DNA from: Calidithermus chliarophilus DSM 9957
GTDB lineage: Bacteria > Deinococcota > Deinococci > Deinococcales > Thermaceae
DNA length: 64,000 bases
Assembly: GCF_000430045.1 (NCBI RefSeq)
Contig: NZ_KE387023.1
Coordinates: 2,168,167-2,232,166, forward strand
Direction: 5' to 3'
In this document: one piece after another, positions 33,576-42,605 of the stretch
Position numbering within the stretch: the first letter of the stretch is position 1
How the letters are laid out: each line of letters begins with the position of its first letter
The notes under the pieces: model-generated
Databases searched by the model: none
The model's input: only the letters and a program-made list of their open reading frames with translations
Told to the model about the DNA's origin: nothing
Position numbers and translations under genes: made by a program

Positions 33576-34820
33576 GTGTGGTCTTTGCTGCGTGACGTGC
33601 GCATACGAACCGTCTGGATCGGTGAAACCGTCAACGAGCTCGGCACGGCCCTTTCCTTCTGGGCCTGGGCCTGGATCCTCTACGACCGCTACCCCGAAGC
33701 CCCCTGGGTGGCGGGCGCGGCGATCGCGCTGCGCTCGGCCTTCGGCTTCGCGGGGGACCTGATCTTCGGCCCCTACCTCGACCTCTGGGACCGGCGCCGG
33801 GTGCTCGTCGCCAGCAACGCGCTGCTGGCCGGGCTGACCGCTACGGTGCCTTTCCTGGTCGAGCCGGGCTGGGGCGTGTGGGCGGTGTTGGGGGTGCTGG
33901 GCCTGCAGGCGATGGTCGGGAGCCTCGAGGGGCCGGCCATGAGCGCCCTGCTCGCCGGGATGGCCCCGGCCGGGCAGTACCAGCGCGTCTACGCGCTCTT
34001 CAGCCTGACCCACACCCTGGGCAACCTGCTCGCGCCCGTGCTCGCGGGGGTGCTGATCGCCGCGCTGGGGCCGGTGCGGGTGCTCTGGCTCGACGCCGCG
34101 ACCTTCGCCGTGGCAGCCGGGGCCTACGCGCTCGTGCGGCCCCCGGCCTCGCCGGGTGGCCGGGGGTCTGCGGGGTGGTGGCGGCAGTTCCGGGAGGGGC
34201 TGGGCTTCGTGCTGGGCCGCCGGCACCTGTGGCTGATGTTCCTGGTGGCAAGCCTCACCAACACGCTCGTCGAGGTCTACAACGCGGTGTTGCTGCCCCG
34301 GATCGCCGACCGCCTGCTCGAGGGCCTGCGCGTTCCGGCCTGGCTCTCCGCCGAACCCGGGGCCCTGGTTTCCGGGCTGCTCGACGCCCTGACGGTGGGG
34401 GTGGAACTCGCGGCCACGGTGTGGCTGGGCTCGAGGCTCCTCCCACCCCGCCGGGCTTGGAACGGCTTCGCGCTGGGCTGTGGCGCGGTCCTCCTGGGCA
34501 TCGGGACGGTGAGCGCCGCCCCCGGCCTGGGGCTGGCGGCCCTGGCCGCGATGTTCCAGGGCTTGGGCTTCGCGCACATGGGCGTCCTAGGCAACAGCCT
34601 GGCGGCGGCCCTCACCCCGGACCCCCTGCGGGGGCGGGTAGCCAGCGTGCGCCTGCTGCTGGGCCGGGGGGTGCGCTCGCTCGGCTCGCTCCTGGCGGGG
34701 TGGGCCGTGGGCGCGGCGGGAGTCACCTCGATGGCGGCGCTGGCGTGCGCCGCGGGGTTGGGGTTCGTGGCCTGGGCCTGGGCCCGTGCCGTACGGGATC
34801 CGATGCCGGATTCGGGCTGA
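33576..34820 (+). CDS. MFS transporter
   Basis: A 414-residue protein with about twelve membrane helices. The loop between helices 2 and 3 has DLIFGPYLDLWDRRRVLVAS, the MFS motif A variant (G..D..RR). The C-terminal half repeats the fold (FAHMGVLGNSLAAALTPDPLRGRVASV). It looks like a drug or metabolite exporter of the DHA3/MFS_1 type. Substrate cannot be told. GTG 33576 is preceded by GGGAGG at 33565-33570. The 197-base upstream gap contains no gene. Confidence 0.87.
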   Translation: MWSLLRDVRIRTVWIGETVNELGTALSFWAWAWILYDRYPEAPWVAGAAIALRSAFGFAGDLIFGPYLDLWDRRRVLVASNALLAGLTATVPFLVEPGWGVWAVLGVLGLQAMVGSLEGPAMSALLAGMAPAGQYQRVYALFSLTHTLGNLLAPVLAGVLIAALGPVRVLWLDAATFAVAAGAYALVRPPASPGGRGSAGWWRQFREGLGFVLGRRHLWLMFLVASLTNTLVEVYNAVLLPRIADRLLEGLRVPAWLSAEPGALVSGLLDALTVGVELAATVWLGSRLLPPRRAWNGFALGCGAVLLGIGTVSAAPGLGLAALAAMFQGLGFAHMGVLGNSLAAALTPDPLRGRVASVRLLLGRGVRSLGSLLAGWAVGAAGVTSMAALACAAGLGFVAWAWARAVRDPMPDSG

Positions 34821-34831
34821 CCGAATCCGGC
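34805..34831 (+). terminator. Hairpin overlapping the MFS stop codon
   Basis: Perfect 11-bp arms at 34805-34815 and 34821-34831 (GCCGGATTCGG and complement) with a five-base loop that includes the TGA. There is no T tail, so termination efficiency is uncertain. It sits between convergent genes. Confidence 0.5.
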
Positions 34832-34875
34832 GTGAAAAGCCGACCGTCGGGCCCTGGCGTTCGTGGCAGACGCGG

Positions 34876-35868
34876 TCAGAGCCAGGTCTCGAGCCAGCGC
34901 AGCCAGTTCTCCCCCAGCACCCCGGCCCGGGCCTCGGCAGGCACCAGCTCCCCGATCTTGGCGAGGTCGGCGGGCCGGTCGAGGCCCTGGGGGTTTTCGT
35001 TGAGGCCGAAGCCGCCGTCGAAGTCGGAGCCTATGCCCACCTTGTCCCAGCCGATGAGGCGGGCGGTGTGGTGCAGGTGCTTCCGCACGGTCTCGAGCCC
35101 CACCCGCTCCATGCCCCGGCTCCAGGTGTGGTCGAGGAAGAAGCTGAAGAGCACCGTACCCACCACGCCCCCCCGCTCCCCGATCGCCAGGATCATCGCG
35201 TCGGAGAGGTGGCGGTTGGCGAAGGGCGTGTCGGCGCCGCCCAGGAGGCTGCGGGGGTTGGCGTGGGTGGCGCAGACGGGGCCGCGGAAGACCTCGAGGC
35301 TCTCCCAGAAGGCCTGCTCGTCCATGTGGGCGAAGTCCAGGGCCAGCCCGGCCTCGTCCATGGCCTGCAGCAGCTCGACCCCTAGCTCGGTGAGGCCCCC
35401 GGGTTCGCGGGTGCCGCCGCAGTAGCGGGTGCGGTTCCAGGCCGGCCCGATCATCCGCACGCCCTCGGCCTTCCAGAAGGCCACCTCGCCGGGCTCGCGG
35501 ATGCCCTCCCCGCCCTCGATCAGGACCACCATCCCGGGTACGCGGTCGGCGGGCCAGCGCTCCCGGTGGGCCTGGAGGTCGGCCGCGCCGCGGATGATCC
35601 GCACCAGCCCCGCATCCTCCCAGCGCTGATACACCTCGAGCTGCTCCCGCGCCGCCTCGTGGGCGGCCAGGGGGCCGGTGTATTTCTTGGGGTCTACCCA
35701 CAGCGTGGCGAAGCACAACCCCACGCCGCCCTCGCGCAGGGCGGGGAGCGTCACCACGGGAATATCCTTGTTCGTATCGCGCCGGCGCAGCTCCTCGAGG
35801 GGCAGGGTCAGGTCGCGGCGGAGGTCGAGGGCGTTGTGGGCGAGGTCGAGGTGGGCGTCGACGATCAT
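34876..35868 (-). CDS. Membrane dipeptidase (renal dipeptidase family, M19)
   Basis: A 330-residue zinc peptidase of the amidohydrolase fold. It opens IVDAHLDLAHNAL, with the D-x-H metal ligands slightly modified from DGHND. The bridging Glu lies in VVLIEGGEGI. The later ligands are in LDFAHMDEQAFWE and PVCATHANPRSL, and GIGSDFDGGFG supplies the conserved Asp. Family members cleave dipeptides, including D-amino acid ones. No signal peptide is seen, so a cytosolic enzyme is likely. TATCCT lies seven bases before the ATG. Confidence 0.92.
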   Translation of the reverse strand: MIVDAHLDLAHNALDLRRDLTLPLEELRRRDTNKDIPVVTLPALREGGVGLCFATLWVDPKKYTGPLAAHEAAREQLEVYQRWEDAGLVRIIRGAADLQAHRERWPADRVPGMVVLIEGGEGIREPGEVAFWKAEGVRMIGPAWNRTRYCGGTREPGGLTELGVELLQAMDEAGLALDFAHMDEQAFWESLEVFRGPVCATHANPRSLLGGADTPFANRHLSDAMILAIGERGGVVGTVLFSFFLDHTWSRGMERVGLETVRKHLHHTARLIGWDKVGIGSDFDGGFGLNENPQGLDRPADLAKIGELVPAEARAGVLGENWLRWLETWL

Positions 35869-35876
35869 GGTTTAGA

Positions 35877-36035
35877 GGATAGCCGATGGTCGATAGCTGA
35901 TAGCCGATAGCCAAACGCAAGACGCAAAACGCCAAACGCAAGACGCAAAACGCCTCGGCCCTCGGCCCTAATCCCTCGACGTCGGCGGGGAGGGGTTACT
36001 ACGAGCCTTTGGCTGACGGCTGACCGCTGATCGCT
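35877..36035. repeat. Heptamer mosaic between dipeptidase and GAF/HD-GYP genes
   Basis: It contains GATAGCY units (about 35893-35912), seven-base units AAACGCA/AGACGCA/AAACGCC repeated about six times (35913-35953), CCTCGGC units (35952-35968) and GACGGCT/GACCGCT-type units (about 36013-36030). This is the opposite orientation to the copy at 18661. Confidence 0.8.
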
Positions 36036-36041
36036 TACCGC

Positions 36042-39000
36042 TCACCGCGTCCGCGTCGCCCCTGGCTCCGATACCTCCAGCCGCAGGGCGTCGGGGTGGT
36101 GCTGCACGACGCGGTCGAAGGCGGCGATTACGGCGGGGTCGAACTGGCTGCCGGCTTTGGAGCGGACTTCGGCCAGGGCCTGCTCGATGGTCCAGGCTTC
36201 CTTGTAGGGGCGGGGGGAGATGAGGGCGTCGAAGACGTCGCACGCGGCGAAGATGCGGGCGGCGAGGGGGATGTCGGGGCCCATCAGGCCGGAGGGGTAG
36301 CCGGTGCCGTCCCAGCGCTCGTGGTGGTGCAGGACCACCAGCCGGGCGGTCTCGGGGAGGAAGGGGAGGTTGCGGGTGAAGTGGTAGCCCAGCGTGGTGT
36401 GCGACTGCATGACCTGCCACTGCTCGCTGTCGAGCTCGGTGGGCTTGATGAGGATGCTGTCGGGCACGGCGAGTTTGCCCAGGTCGTGCAGGTAGGCCCC
36501 CCAGCGCAGGTCGCGCAGCTCGGTCGGGCTCAGCCCGAGTTCCTGGCCCATCAGCACGGCGAGGTGGGCTACGCGGTCGGTGTGGCCGGCGGTCTCGAGG
36601 TCGCGGGCCTCGAGCGCCACCCCGATGGCCCGCAGCGCGCCCTCGTAGGCGGCCTCGCGCTCCTCCCGCTCGCGGCGGGCGGCCAGGAGGGCGCTGACCT
36701 GGAGGGCGAAGCTGCTGGCGATCTGCAGCGAGGCCGCGCCGAAGGCGCTCTCGCTGGTGCTGTTCTCGAGGTTGATCAGGGCGTGGGCCTCCCCGCCGCG
36801 CACGATGGGCAGGCACAGGCCGGCCTTGAGGCGTGACAGGTTGCCCAGGTGGCGCAGGAGCTCGGGGACCTCTTCGCACCCGTGCAGGGCGTGCTCCATC
36901 TCCAGCAGCCGTGCAAGGCCGATGATCTGCGGCTCGCCCCGCCCCAGCGGCCCGCCGTACCAGAACTCCAGCGCCTCCCGCTCGACCTCGAGCCCGACCA
37001 CCGAGGGGGTGTAGCCCTGCTGCGCCGCCAGCCGGTAGCGGCCGGAGGGCTCGAGCAGGAAGATGGTCCCGGCCTCGGCCCCGGGCACCAGCTTGACCGC
37101 CGAGTGCAGCAGATCCCGCCAGACGTTCTCGTCCGGGCCCACCGCCAGCGCCTTCACGGTCTGGAGGAGGGTATCGCTCTGCGTGAGCTGCTGCTCGAGG
37201 TGCCGGATGGCCTGGGCCCGCTCGAAGGCGGTGGCGGCCACGCTGGCGATGACCTCCATCAGCCGCACCTCGCGGTCGGTGAAGGTGCCGGGCAGGTCGC
37301 GGGCGCAGTGGATCACCCCCAGGGGCTGGCCGTCGGAGGTCATCAGCGGGGCGGTGATCTGGGTGTGGGGCCTGCTCCAGGCGGAGGCGGGGTCGTAGGT
37401 GCGGGGGTCCTCGAGCACGTTCTCCACCTGGATCAGGCGGCCCGAGTCCAGGCTGGCCCAGCTCAGCCCCCTGCCCCGGGGAACGCTCAGGCGCAGGAAC
37501 TGCTCGAAGAGCCCGATGGCGGAGGTCGCCACCAGCGCGTCCTTCTCGGGGTCGTAGAGCATGATGTCGACGTGGGGCGAGCCGATGAGCCCCGCGATCT
37601 CCTGGTTGAGCACCTGGCTGATGCCCTCGGGGGTGGTGGCGCGCTGCAGCCGCTTGGTGAGGCTTTCGATGACCTCGAACTCGCGCAGGCGGGCCTCGAG
37701 CGCCGCCCGCTCGCGCTTGTTGGCCACCAGGGCCGCGATCTGCAGCGCGTAGTTGCGGGCGGCCCGGACGGACGACTCGTCGAGGGCCTGCTCGTCGCTG
37801 AAGTTGTCGAGGTTGATGAAGCCTTGCACCTCGCCCCCCAGCACCACCGGCAGGCACAGGCTGCAGCAGATCTCGCGCAGGCGCCCCCAGCGGTCGAAGA
37901 GTTCGGCGGCGGCCGGGTCCATGAGCCGTTCCTGGGCCTCGAGGGTGCGCAGCAGGAACTCCCGGGTGACGATGCGGGGCTCGCCGCCGAGCCAGGTCTC
38001 GGGTTGGGGGTACCAGTAGCGGTGGACGGGCCCTTCGACCCGCGCCCCGAGCAATTGGTTGTGGTAGCCCATCTGGGCCACGAGCTTGTAGGCCTCGCCC
38101 TCGCGGACGAAGATACTGCCGCCCTCGGCGCCCGGCACCATCTCGACCGCCCGGCGCAGCAGCTCGCTCCAGGCCTGGTCGCCCGAGCCCACCGCCAGCG
38201 AGGTGACGGTGTGCAGCAGGCCCTGGGTCTCGCGGAGCTGCCGCTCGAGGTGAGCCGCCTTGCGGCAGCGCTCGAGGGCGGTGGCGGCCACGTTGGCGAT
38301 CAGGCCCAGCAGCCGCTCCTCGAAGGGGGTGTAGGGCAGGTCGCGGGCCGCCTGGAGCACGCCGAGGGGCTCCCCCTGGGCGTCGAGCATGGGGGCGGTG
38401 AGCTGGGCGTGGGGCTGGGAGGGGAGGCCCGGGTTGAAGTTGCGCGGGTCGCTGGGGGCGTCGTCCACCCGCAGCACCTGGCCCTGCTCGAGGCTGGCCC
38501 AGCTCAGCCCCAGGCCGCGGGGGACGCGCAGGTGGGCGTAGCGCTCGAACAGCCCCAGCCGGCCCGCGCTCTCCAGCCACTCGCCCTCGGGATGGTGCAG
38601 CAGCACGTGCACGTGCGGGGAGTTCAGGAGGTGCGCGAGCTCCTGCACCAGCAGAGCCACGATCTCCTGCTGGCGCCCGGCCCGGTTGAGGGTCTGGGTC
38701 AGCCCCTCGAGGGTCTCGAACTCGCGCAGGCGGGCCTCGAGCGCCGCCCGCTGGTTCTGCGCCGCGAGCAGGGCGGTGGCCTGGAGGGCGTAAAGCCGGA
38801 TGGCCTCGAGCGACTCGGCGGTGAAGGCGTCCTCGCGCGAGCGGTTGTCGAGGTGGATGTAGGCGGCCACCTCGCTGCCGATGAGCAGCGGCAGGTAGAG
38901 GTTGGCCCGGATGCTCTGCATGCGCTCGTGGCGCAGGGCGTCCTTGGCCGCGCGGGTGTTGGGCTGCTCGAGCGCCGCCGCGACGCGCCGGGCGAGGTCG

Positions 39001-39287
39001 GCCCCGGCGGCAATGCGGGGCTCGCCGCGCCGCCAGGCCTCCTCGTCGCCGTACCAGGCGATGACGCTGGGCTCGCTGAACTCCAGCCCCAGCACCTCGG
39101 CGGGGTAGCCGTGCAGGGCGATCACGCGGTAGCGGTGGTTGCGCCGCACGATGATGGCCCCGCCCTCCGCCCCCGGGACCACCTCCACCGCCGAGCGCAG
39201 GAGGGAGGGCCAGAGTTCTTCCTCCCGGTGCCCGGCCAGCGCTTGCAGGGTTTCCAGAAGAGTGGTGTAAGCGCTGGCAACACTCAT
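36042..39287 (-). CDS. Five-GAF-domain HD-GYP phosphodiesterase
   Basis: 1081 residues from ATG 39287. Five GAF-type domains alternate in two subtypes. Type A starts LL..AVE.VPGAEGG and occurs three times. Type B contains SPHV..L..P, the LSWASL box and a PLGV..ARDLP segment, and occurs twice. The C-terminus is an HD-GYP domain with GHTDRVAHLA, YLHDLGKLAVPD, HHERWDGTGYPSGL and FAACDVFDALISPRPYKEAW. HD-GYP proteins hydrolyse cyclic di-GMP; the GAF array probably senses small ligands. There are no membrane helices. TATACT lies eight bases before the start with GGAG between. It lies divergently beside a nucleotidyltransferase gene. Confidence 0.92.
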   Translation of the reverse strand: MSVASAYTTLLETLQALAGHREEELWPSLLRSAVEVVPGAEGGAIIVRRNHRYRVIALHGYPAEVLGLEFSEPSVIAWYGDEEAWRRGEPRIAAGADLARRVAAALEQPNTRAAKDALRHERMQSIRANLYLPLLIGSEVAAYIHLDNRSREDAFTAESLEAIRLYALQATALLAAQNQRAALEARLREFETLEGLTQTLNRAGRQQEIVALLVQELAHLLNSPHVHVLLHHPEGEWLESAGRLGLFERYAHLRVPRGLGLSWASLEQGQVLRVDDAPSDPRNFNPGLPSQPHAQLTAPMLDAQGEPLGVLQAARDLPYTPFEERLLGLIANVAATALERCRKAAHLERQLRETQGLLHTVTSLAVGSGDQAWSELLRRAVEMVPGAEGGSIFVREGEAYKLVAQMGYHNQLLGARVEGPVHRYWYPQPETWLGGEPRIVTREFLLRTLEAQERLMDPAAAELFDRWGRLREICCSLCLPVVLGGEVQGFINLDNFSDEQALDESSVRAARNYALQIAALVANKRERAALEARLREFEVIESLTKRLQRATTPEGISQVLNQEIAGLIGSPHVDIMLYDPEKDALVATSAIGLFEQFLRLSVPRGRGLSWASLDSGRLIQVENVLEDPRTYDPASAWSRPHTQITAPLMTSDGQPLGVIHCARDLPGTFTDREVRLMEVIASVAATAFERAQAIRHLEQQLTQSDTLLQTVKALAVGPDENVWRDLLHSAVKLVPGAEAGTIFLLEPSGRYRLAAQQGYTPSVVGLEVEREALEFWYGGPLGRGEPQIIGLARLLEMEHALHGCEEVPELLRHLGNLSRLKAGLCLPIVRGGEAHALINLENSTSESAFGAASLQIASSFALQVSALLAARREREEREAAYEGALRAIGVALEARDLETAGHTDRVAHLAVLMGQELGLSPTELRDLRWGAYLHDLGKLAVPDSILIKPTELDSEQWQVMQSHTTLGYHFTRNLPFLPETARLVVLHHHERWDGTGYPSGLMGPDIPLAARIFAACDVFDALISPRPYKEAWTIEQALAEVRSKAGSQFDPAVIAAFDRVVQHHPDALRLEVSEPGATRTR

Positions 39288-39383
39288 CGCTCCGAAGTAT
39301 AAGCCCAGGCTTAGCCCGCACTCACCCAAAGTGCACACTCTCCGCGGGTGGTGAAGGGCTCAGGGTCTGATATTGTGGCTGCC

Positions 39384-40103
39384 GTGGAAGCCATCGTGCT
39401 GGCCGGAGGTCGGCCCGACGACCCGCTGGCCCGGCGTTTCGCCGTGCCCGGCAAGTGTTTCGTGCCCTTCAGGGGCCGCCCGCTGGTCGAGCACGTGCTC
39501 GAGCCCCTGGCCGCTTCGGGCCTCACCACGGTCGTGGTGGGCCCCGACCACCCCCTTCGCCCCGCGCCCCGGCTACGCTTGCCCGACCGGGGCGGCATGC
39601 TGGAAAACCTCGAGGCCGCGCTCGAGGTCGCCCGCTCGGATAAGGTGCTCGTCGCCACCGGCGACATGCCCTTCCTGAGCGCCGAAGCCATCCGCTACGT
39701 GCTGGGGCAGGCCCCCAAGGCCGGGCTGGTCTACTGCGTGGTGCGCAAGGAGGAGATCGAGCGCTCGTTCCCCGGCATGCGGCGCACCTACGCCCGGCTC
39801 AGGGAGGGAAGCTTCACCGGGGGCAACGTCATCCTCCTCGACAAGGCCCTCTTCACCTCGGCCCTGGGGCTCGCCCGCAAGGTGGTGGCCCAGCGCAAGA
39901 ACCCGCTGGCCCTGGCCCAGATGATCGGCTGGGGCGTGCTCCTCAAGCTGCTGCTCGGCCGCCTCACCATCCCCGAGCTCGAGGCCCGCGTCTCGCGCAT
40001 CCTGGGCATGCCCGCCCGCGCCCTGGTCGTGCCCTTCGCCGGCGTCGGCGTGGACATCGACAAGGAGGAAGACCTGGTGTGGCTCGAGCGGAGCGAAGCG
40101 TAG
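39384..40103 (+). CDS. MobA-like NTP transferase
   Basis: A 239-residue nucleotidyltransferase from GTG 39384, with TATTGT seven bases upstream. An earlier in-frame GTG at 39348 adds twelve residues before the family start. The N-terminus EAIVLAGGRPDDPLARRF is the NTP-binding loop. It is followed by KCFVPFRGRPLVEHVL, LVATGDMPFLS (metal-binding Asp) and EGSFTGGNVILLDKALF, and the end is GVDIDKEEDLVWL. Related enzymes make molybdenum cofactor or activate sugars. No neighbour fixes the substrate. The last codons and stop lie inside the first copy of a 54-bp tandem repeat. Confidence 0.87.
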   Translation: MEAIVLAGGRPDDPLARRFAVPGKCFVPFRGRPLVEHVLEPLAASGLTTVVVGPDHPLRPAPRLRLPDRGGMLENLEAALEVARSDKVLVATGDMPFLSAEAIRYVLGQAPKAGLVYCVVRKEEIERSFPGMRRTYARLREGSFTGGNVILLDKALFTSALGLARKVVAQRKNPLALAQMIGWGVLLKLLLGRLTIPELEARVSRILGMPARALVVPFAGVGVDIDKEEDLVWLERSEA

Positions 40104-40310
40104 ACGAGCCGGAACCCAAGCTGTCCGGCAGGGCGGCTCGAGCGGAGCGAAGCGTAGACGAGCCGGAACCCAAGCTGTCCGGCAGGGCGGCTCGAGCGGA
40201 GCGAAGCGTAGACGAGCCGGAACCCAAGCTGTCCGGCAGGGCGGCTCGAGCGGAGCGAAGCGTAGACGAGCCAGTACCTCTGAGGTCTAGTGAGATGGCT
40301 CGAGCGGAGC
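40081..40310 (+). repeat. 54-bp tandem repeat, four copies plus a stub
   Basis: Copies start at 40081, 40135, 40189 and 40243; the first three are identical. The fourth keeps its first 30 bases and then diverges but keeps the 54-base length. A 14-base stub of a fifth begins at 40297. The conserved 30-base half starts GGCTCG and ends CGAGCC, so it can fold into a hairpin. The first copy supplies the final codons and stop of the upstream nucleotidyltransferase. Confidence 0.92.
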
Positions 40311-40381
40311 CCTGACCGCCGACCGGGTTTCTGAACTCTAGCTAGACCGGGGGAGGGGCAGGGTATCCTAGGGGGGACGAC

Positions 40382-40924
40382 ATGCGAACGGTTCGTGAGC
40401 TACGCCTTGCTGGTTTGATCGCTTATCTCGCCGCCCTCATCGCCGGGATCCTGGGTTCCGGCCTGGTCCACCTCGCCCTCGGACGACGGGGCGCCTTCGG
40501 CTGGGACGGCCTGAACTTCTTCGGCTTGCTCGAGGGGATCTCCTTTTTGCTGATCTTCACCATCTCGCTGTGGGTGTTCAAGCGGGCGGTGCGGGTCACC
40601 ACCACCACCCTGCTCTCGGCGGGGCTCTTCGTGCCCACCTCGGCCAAGGCCCTCTCCAGGCCCATCCCCGTGCTCGACGGCCTGGGCACCGACTCGCTCG
40701 AGACCCAGCTCGCCGTCATCCGCGAGGGCGGGGTGCCCATCGGGGTCATCGGGCTCGAGGACTCCCTCGTGCCCTGGGAGGAAGCCCCCGTGGTGGGCAG
40801 CGACATCGCCGCCAACGACCTCTCGGTGATGTTCCGCAAGTACCCGGTGGTAATCGTGGCCGACGGCAACACTATCCACGGGGCCATCCGCCGCGAGGCC
40901 TACTTCAAGTACCTGGGTGCTTAG
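40382..40924 (+). CDS. Membrane protein with a CBS-like cytoplasmic domain
   Basis: 180 residues. Two membrane helices (AGLIAYLAALIAGILGSGLVHLAL and GLLEGISFLLIFTISLWVF) are followed by a soluble segment of about 110 residues. That segment has TSAKALSRPIPVLDGLGTDSLETQLAVIREGGVPIGVIGLED, reminiscent of a single CBS unit. AGGGGGG lies six bases before the ATG. The stop overlaps the convergent ABC-F gene end by four bases. Function unknown. Confidence 0.75.
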   Translation: MRTVRELRLAGLIAYLAALIAGILGSGLVHLALGRRGAFGWDGLNFFGLLEGISFLLIFTISLWVFKRAVRVTTTTLLSAGLFVPTSAKALSRPIPVLDGLGTDSLETQLAVIREGGVPIGVIGLEDSLVPWEEAPVVGSDIAANDLSVMFRKYPVVIVADGNTIHGAIRREAYFKYLGA

Positions 40925-42516
40925 CCCAGCCGGACCACCCGCCCGGCCACCCGCCCGCTCAGGTAGCGGTCGTGGCTGGTGAAGAGCACGGTGCCGCCGA
41001 AGTCTTGCAGCATGCGCTCGAGCCCCTCCACGCTCTGGTAGTCGAGGTGGGTCGTGGGCTCGTCGAGGACGAGGAAGTTGGGGCGCTGGAGGATCAGCCG
41101 CACCAGCGCCACCTTGCGCTGCTGCCCCTCGCTCAGCGCGCCCAGCGGCCGGAAAAAGGCCTCGCCCGAGACTTTGAAGGCGCCCAGCAGCGTGCGGGCC
41201 TGGGGGTGCTGCTCGCGGGGGAAGAGCCGGTGCACCTCGAGCCCGGCGTCGAGCCCGCTGCCCTGCTGCGGCAGGTAGCCCAGCCGCACCCTCGAGCCCC
41301 ACAGGATTTCTCCCTGTTGCACGGGCAGATGCCCCAGCAACAGGCCGATGAGCGTGGACTTGCCGCTGCCGTTTTCTCCGGCCAGGTGCACCTTCTCACC
41401 CCACTCCAGCCGCAGGTCCAGCCCCTCGAACAGCGCCCGCTCGCCCCAGCGGTGGGTGAGGCCCTTCACGTCCAGGCACCAGCCCTGGCGGGGTTCTACG
41501 GGGAGGAAGCGCACCTCGTAGAACTTCTCGATCCAGGGCCTGGCCTCCTCGAGCTCGGCGATGCGCTCGGCCACGCGCTCCTTGGCCTGTACCGCCCGGC
41601 CCTGTAGCTTGGCGGCCTTGGCCCCGATGTAGCCCTTGTCCTTCTTGCCCTCGTAGGGCCGGTACTTGTCGGCCTCGCGGTCGCGGCCCCACTGCTTGTA
41701 GGTGCGCTCGACCTCCCTCAGCTTGGCGATCTCGCGCTCGAGCTTCTCCTTCTTGCGCTCGGCCTCCAGCCGCTCGGCGGCCTTGGTGGCGGCGAAGGTC
41801 GAGTAGTTGCCGCCGTAGAGGCGCAACTGGCCGCGCTCGAGCTCGAGGACGTGGCTCGCCACCTGGTCTAAAAACCAGCGGTCGTGCGAGACCAATACCA
41901 GTGTCTCGGGCGTCTGGCGCAGGGCCCGCACTAAGCGCTCGCCGGCGCGGTCGTCGAGGTAGTTGGTGGGCTCGTCGAGGAGGTAGAGGTCGTAGCGCTG
42001 CACGAAGCCCGAGGCCAGCTTGAGCAGCCGGCGCTCCCCGCCGGAGAAGCCGCCCACGGGCCGGTCCAGGCCGCCGGGGTCGAAGCCGAAGTCCACGGCC
42101 ACCCGCTCGACGGCCTCGAGCCGGGCATACCCCCCGGCCTCGAGGAAGCTCTGGCTCAGGTCGGCGTAGGCCAGCGGGTCGGGCAGCCCGGCGGCCTCCA
42201 TCCGCCGCAGGCGCCGGAACTGCTCGAGCAGCTCCGGCTGCGCGGCCAGCAGGTACTCCCGGGCGCTCAGCTCGCCCTCGGCGCGGTCCTCCTGCTCGAG
42301 CACGAACACGCTGCCGTAGCGGCGCTCGAGGGTGCCGAAGTCGGGCTCGAGGCGGCCCTGGACGAGGCCCAGCAGCGTGCTCTTGCCCGCGCCGTTGTGG
42401 CCGAGCAGGCCCACTTTCTGTCCCTGCGCCAGCTCCCAGCCTGCCCCGGCGATCAGGTAGTCGGGCTGGCCGGGGTGGGCGAAGTGCAGGTTTTCCATCC
42501 GCAGCAATACGCTCAC
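40921..42516 (-). CDS. ABC-F family ATPase
   Basis: About 531 residues from GTG 42516, with AAGGAG six bases upstream. There are two ATP-binding cassettes: Walker A GLLGHNGAGKST with signature FSGGERRLL and Walker B LYLLDEPTNYLD, then Walker A LAGENGSGKST with signature LSEGQQRKV and LVLDEPTTHLD. The linker helices between the cassettes (residues about 230-330) are rich in Lys and Glu. There are no membrane spans, so it is a ribosome-acting translation factor or antibiotic-protection ATPase rather than a transporter. The 81-residue gene lies upstream on the same strand. Confidence 0.93.
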   Translation of the reverse strand: MSVLLRMENLHFAHPGQPDYLIAGAGWELAQGQKVGLLGHNGAGKSTLLGLVQGRLEPDFGTLERRYGSVFVLEQEDRAEGELSAREYLLAAQPELLEQFRRLRRMEAAGLPDPLAYADLSQSFLEAGGYARLEAVERVAVDFGFDPGGLDRPVGGFSGGERRLLKLASGFVQRYDLYLLDEPTNYLDDRAGERLVRALRQTPETLVLVSHDRWFLDQVASHVLELERGQLRLYGGNYSTFAATKAAERLEAERKKEKLEREIAKLREVERTYKQWGRDREADKYRPYEGKKDKGYIGAKAAKLQGRAVQAKERVAERIAELEEARPWIEKFYEVRFLPVEPRQGWCLDVKGLTHRWGERALFEGLDLRLEWGEKVHLAGENGSGKSTLIGLLLGHLPVQQGEILWGSRVRLGYLPQQGSGLDAGLEVHRLFPREQHPQARTLLGAFKVSGEAFFRPLGALSEGQQRKVALVRLILQRPNFLVLDEPTTHLDYQSVEGLERMLQDFGGTVLFTSHDRYLSGRVAGRVVRLG

Positions 42517-42605
42517 GCGGAACTCCTTGTTTTGGGGGCGGGTGGCGTACCGCGGACGGCGGGGGCTTTCAGCGGTCTGCGCCCGCCCCCCGCGATACGC
42601 CCCGC

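Noticed and set aside
34277-39321. Very long antisense or out-of-frame open stretches across the dipeptidase and HD-GYP genes
   Set aside because: Composition is Arg/Ala/Pro-rich and lacks motifs. In DNA this rich in GC such stretches are expected by chance.
40081-40310. 54-bp repeats as CRISPR or as a real small repeat protein
   Set aside because: Copies are identical end to end with no variable spacer. The open frame across them exists only because 54 is a multiple of three and has no start with a ribosome site.
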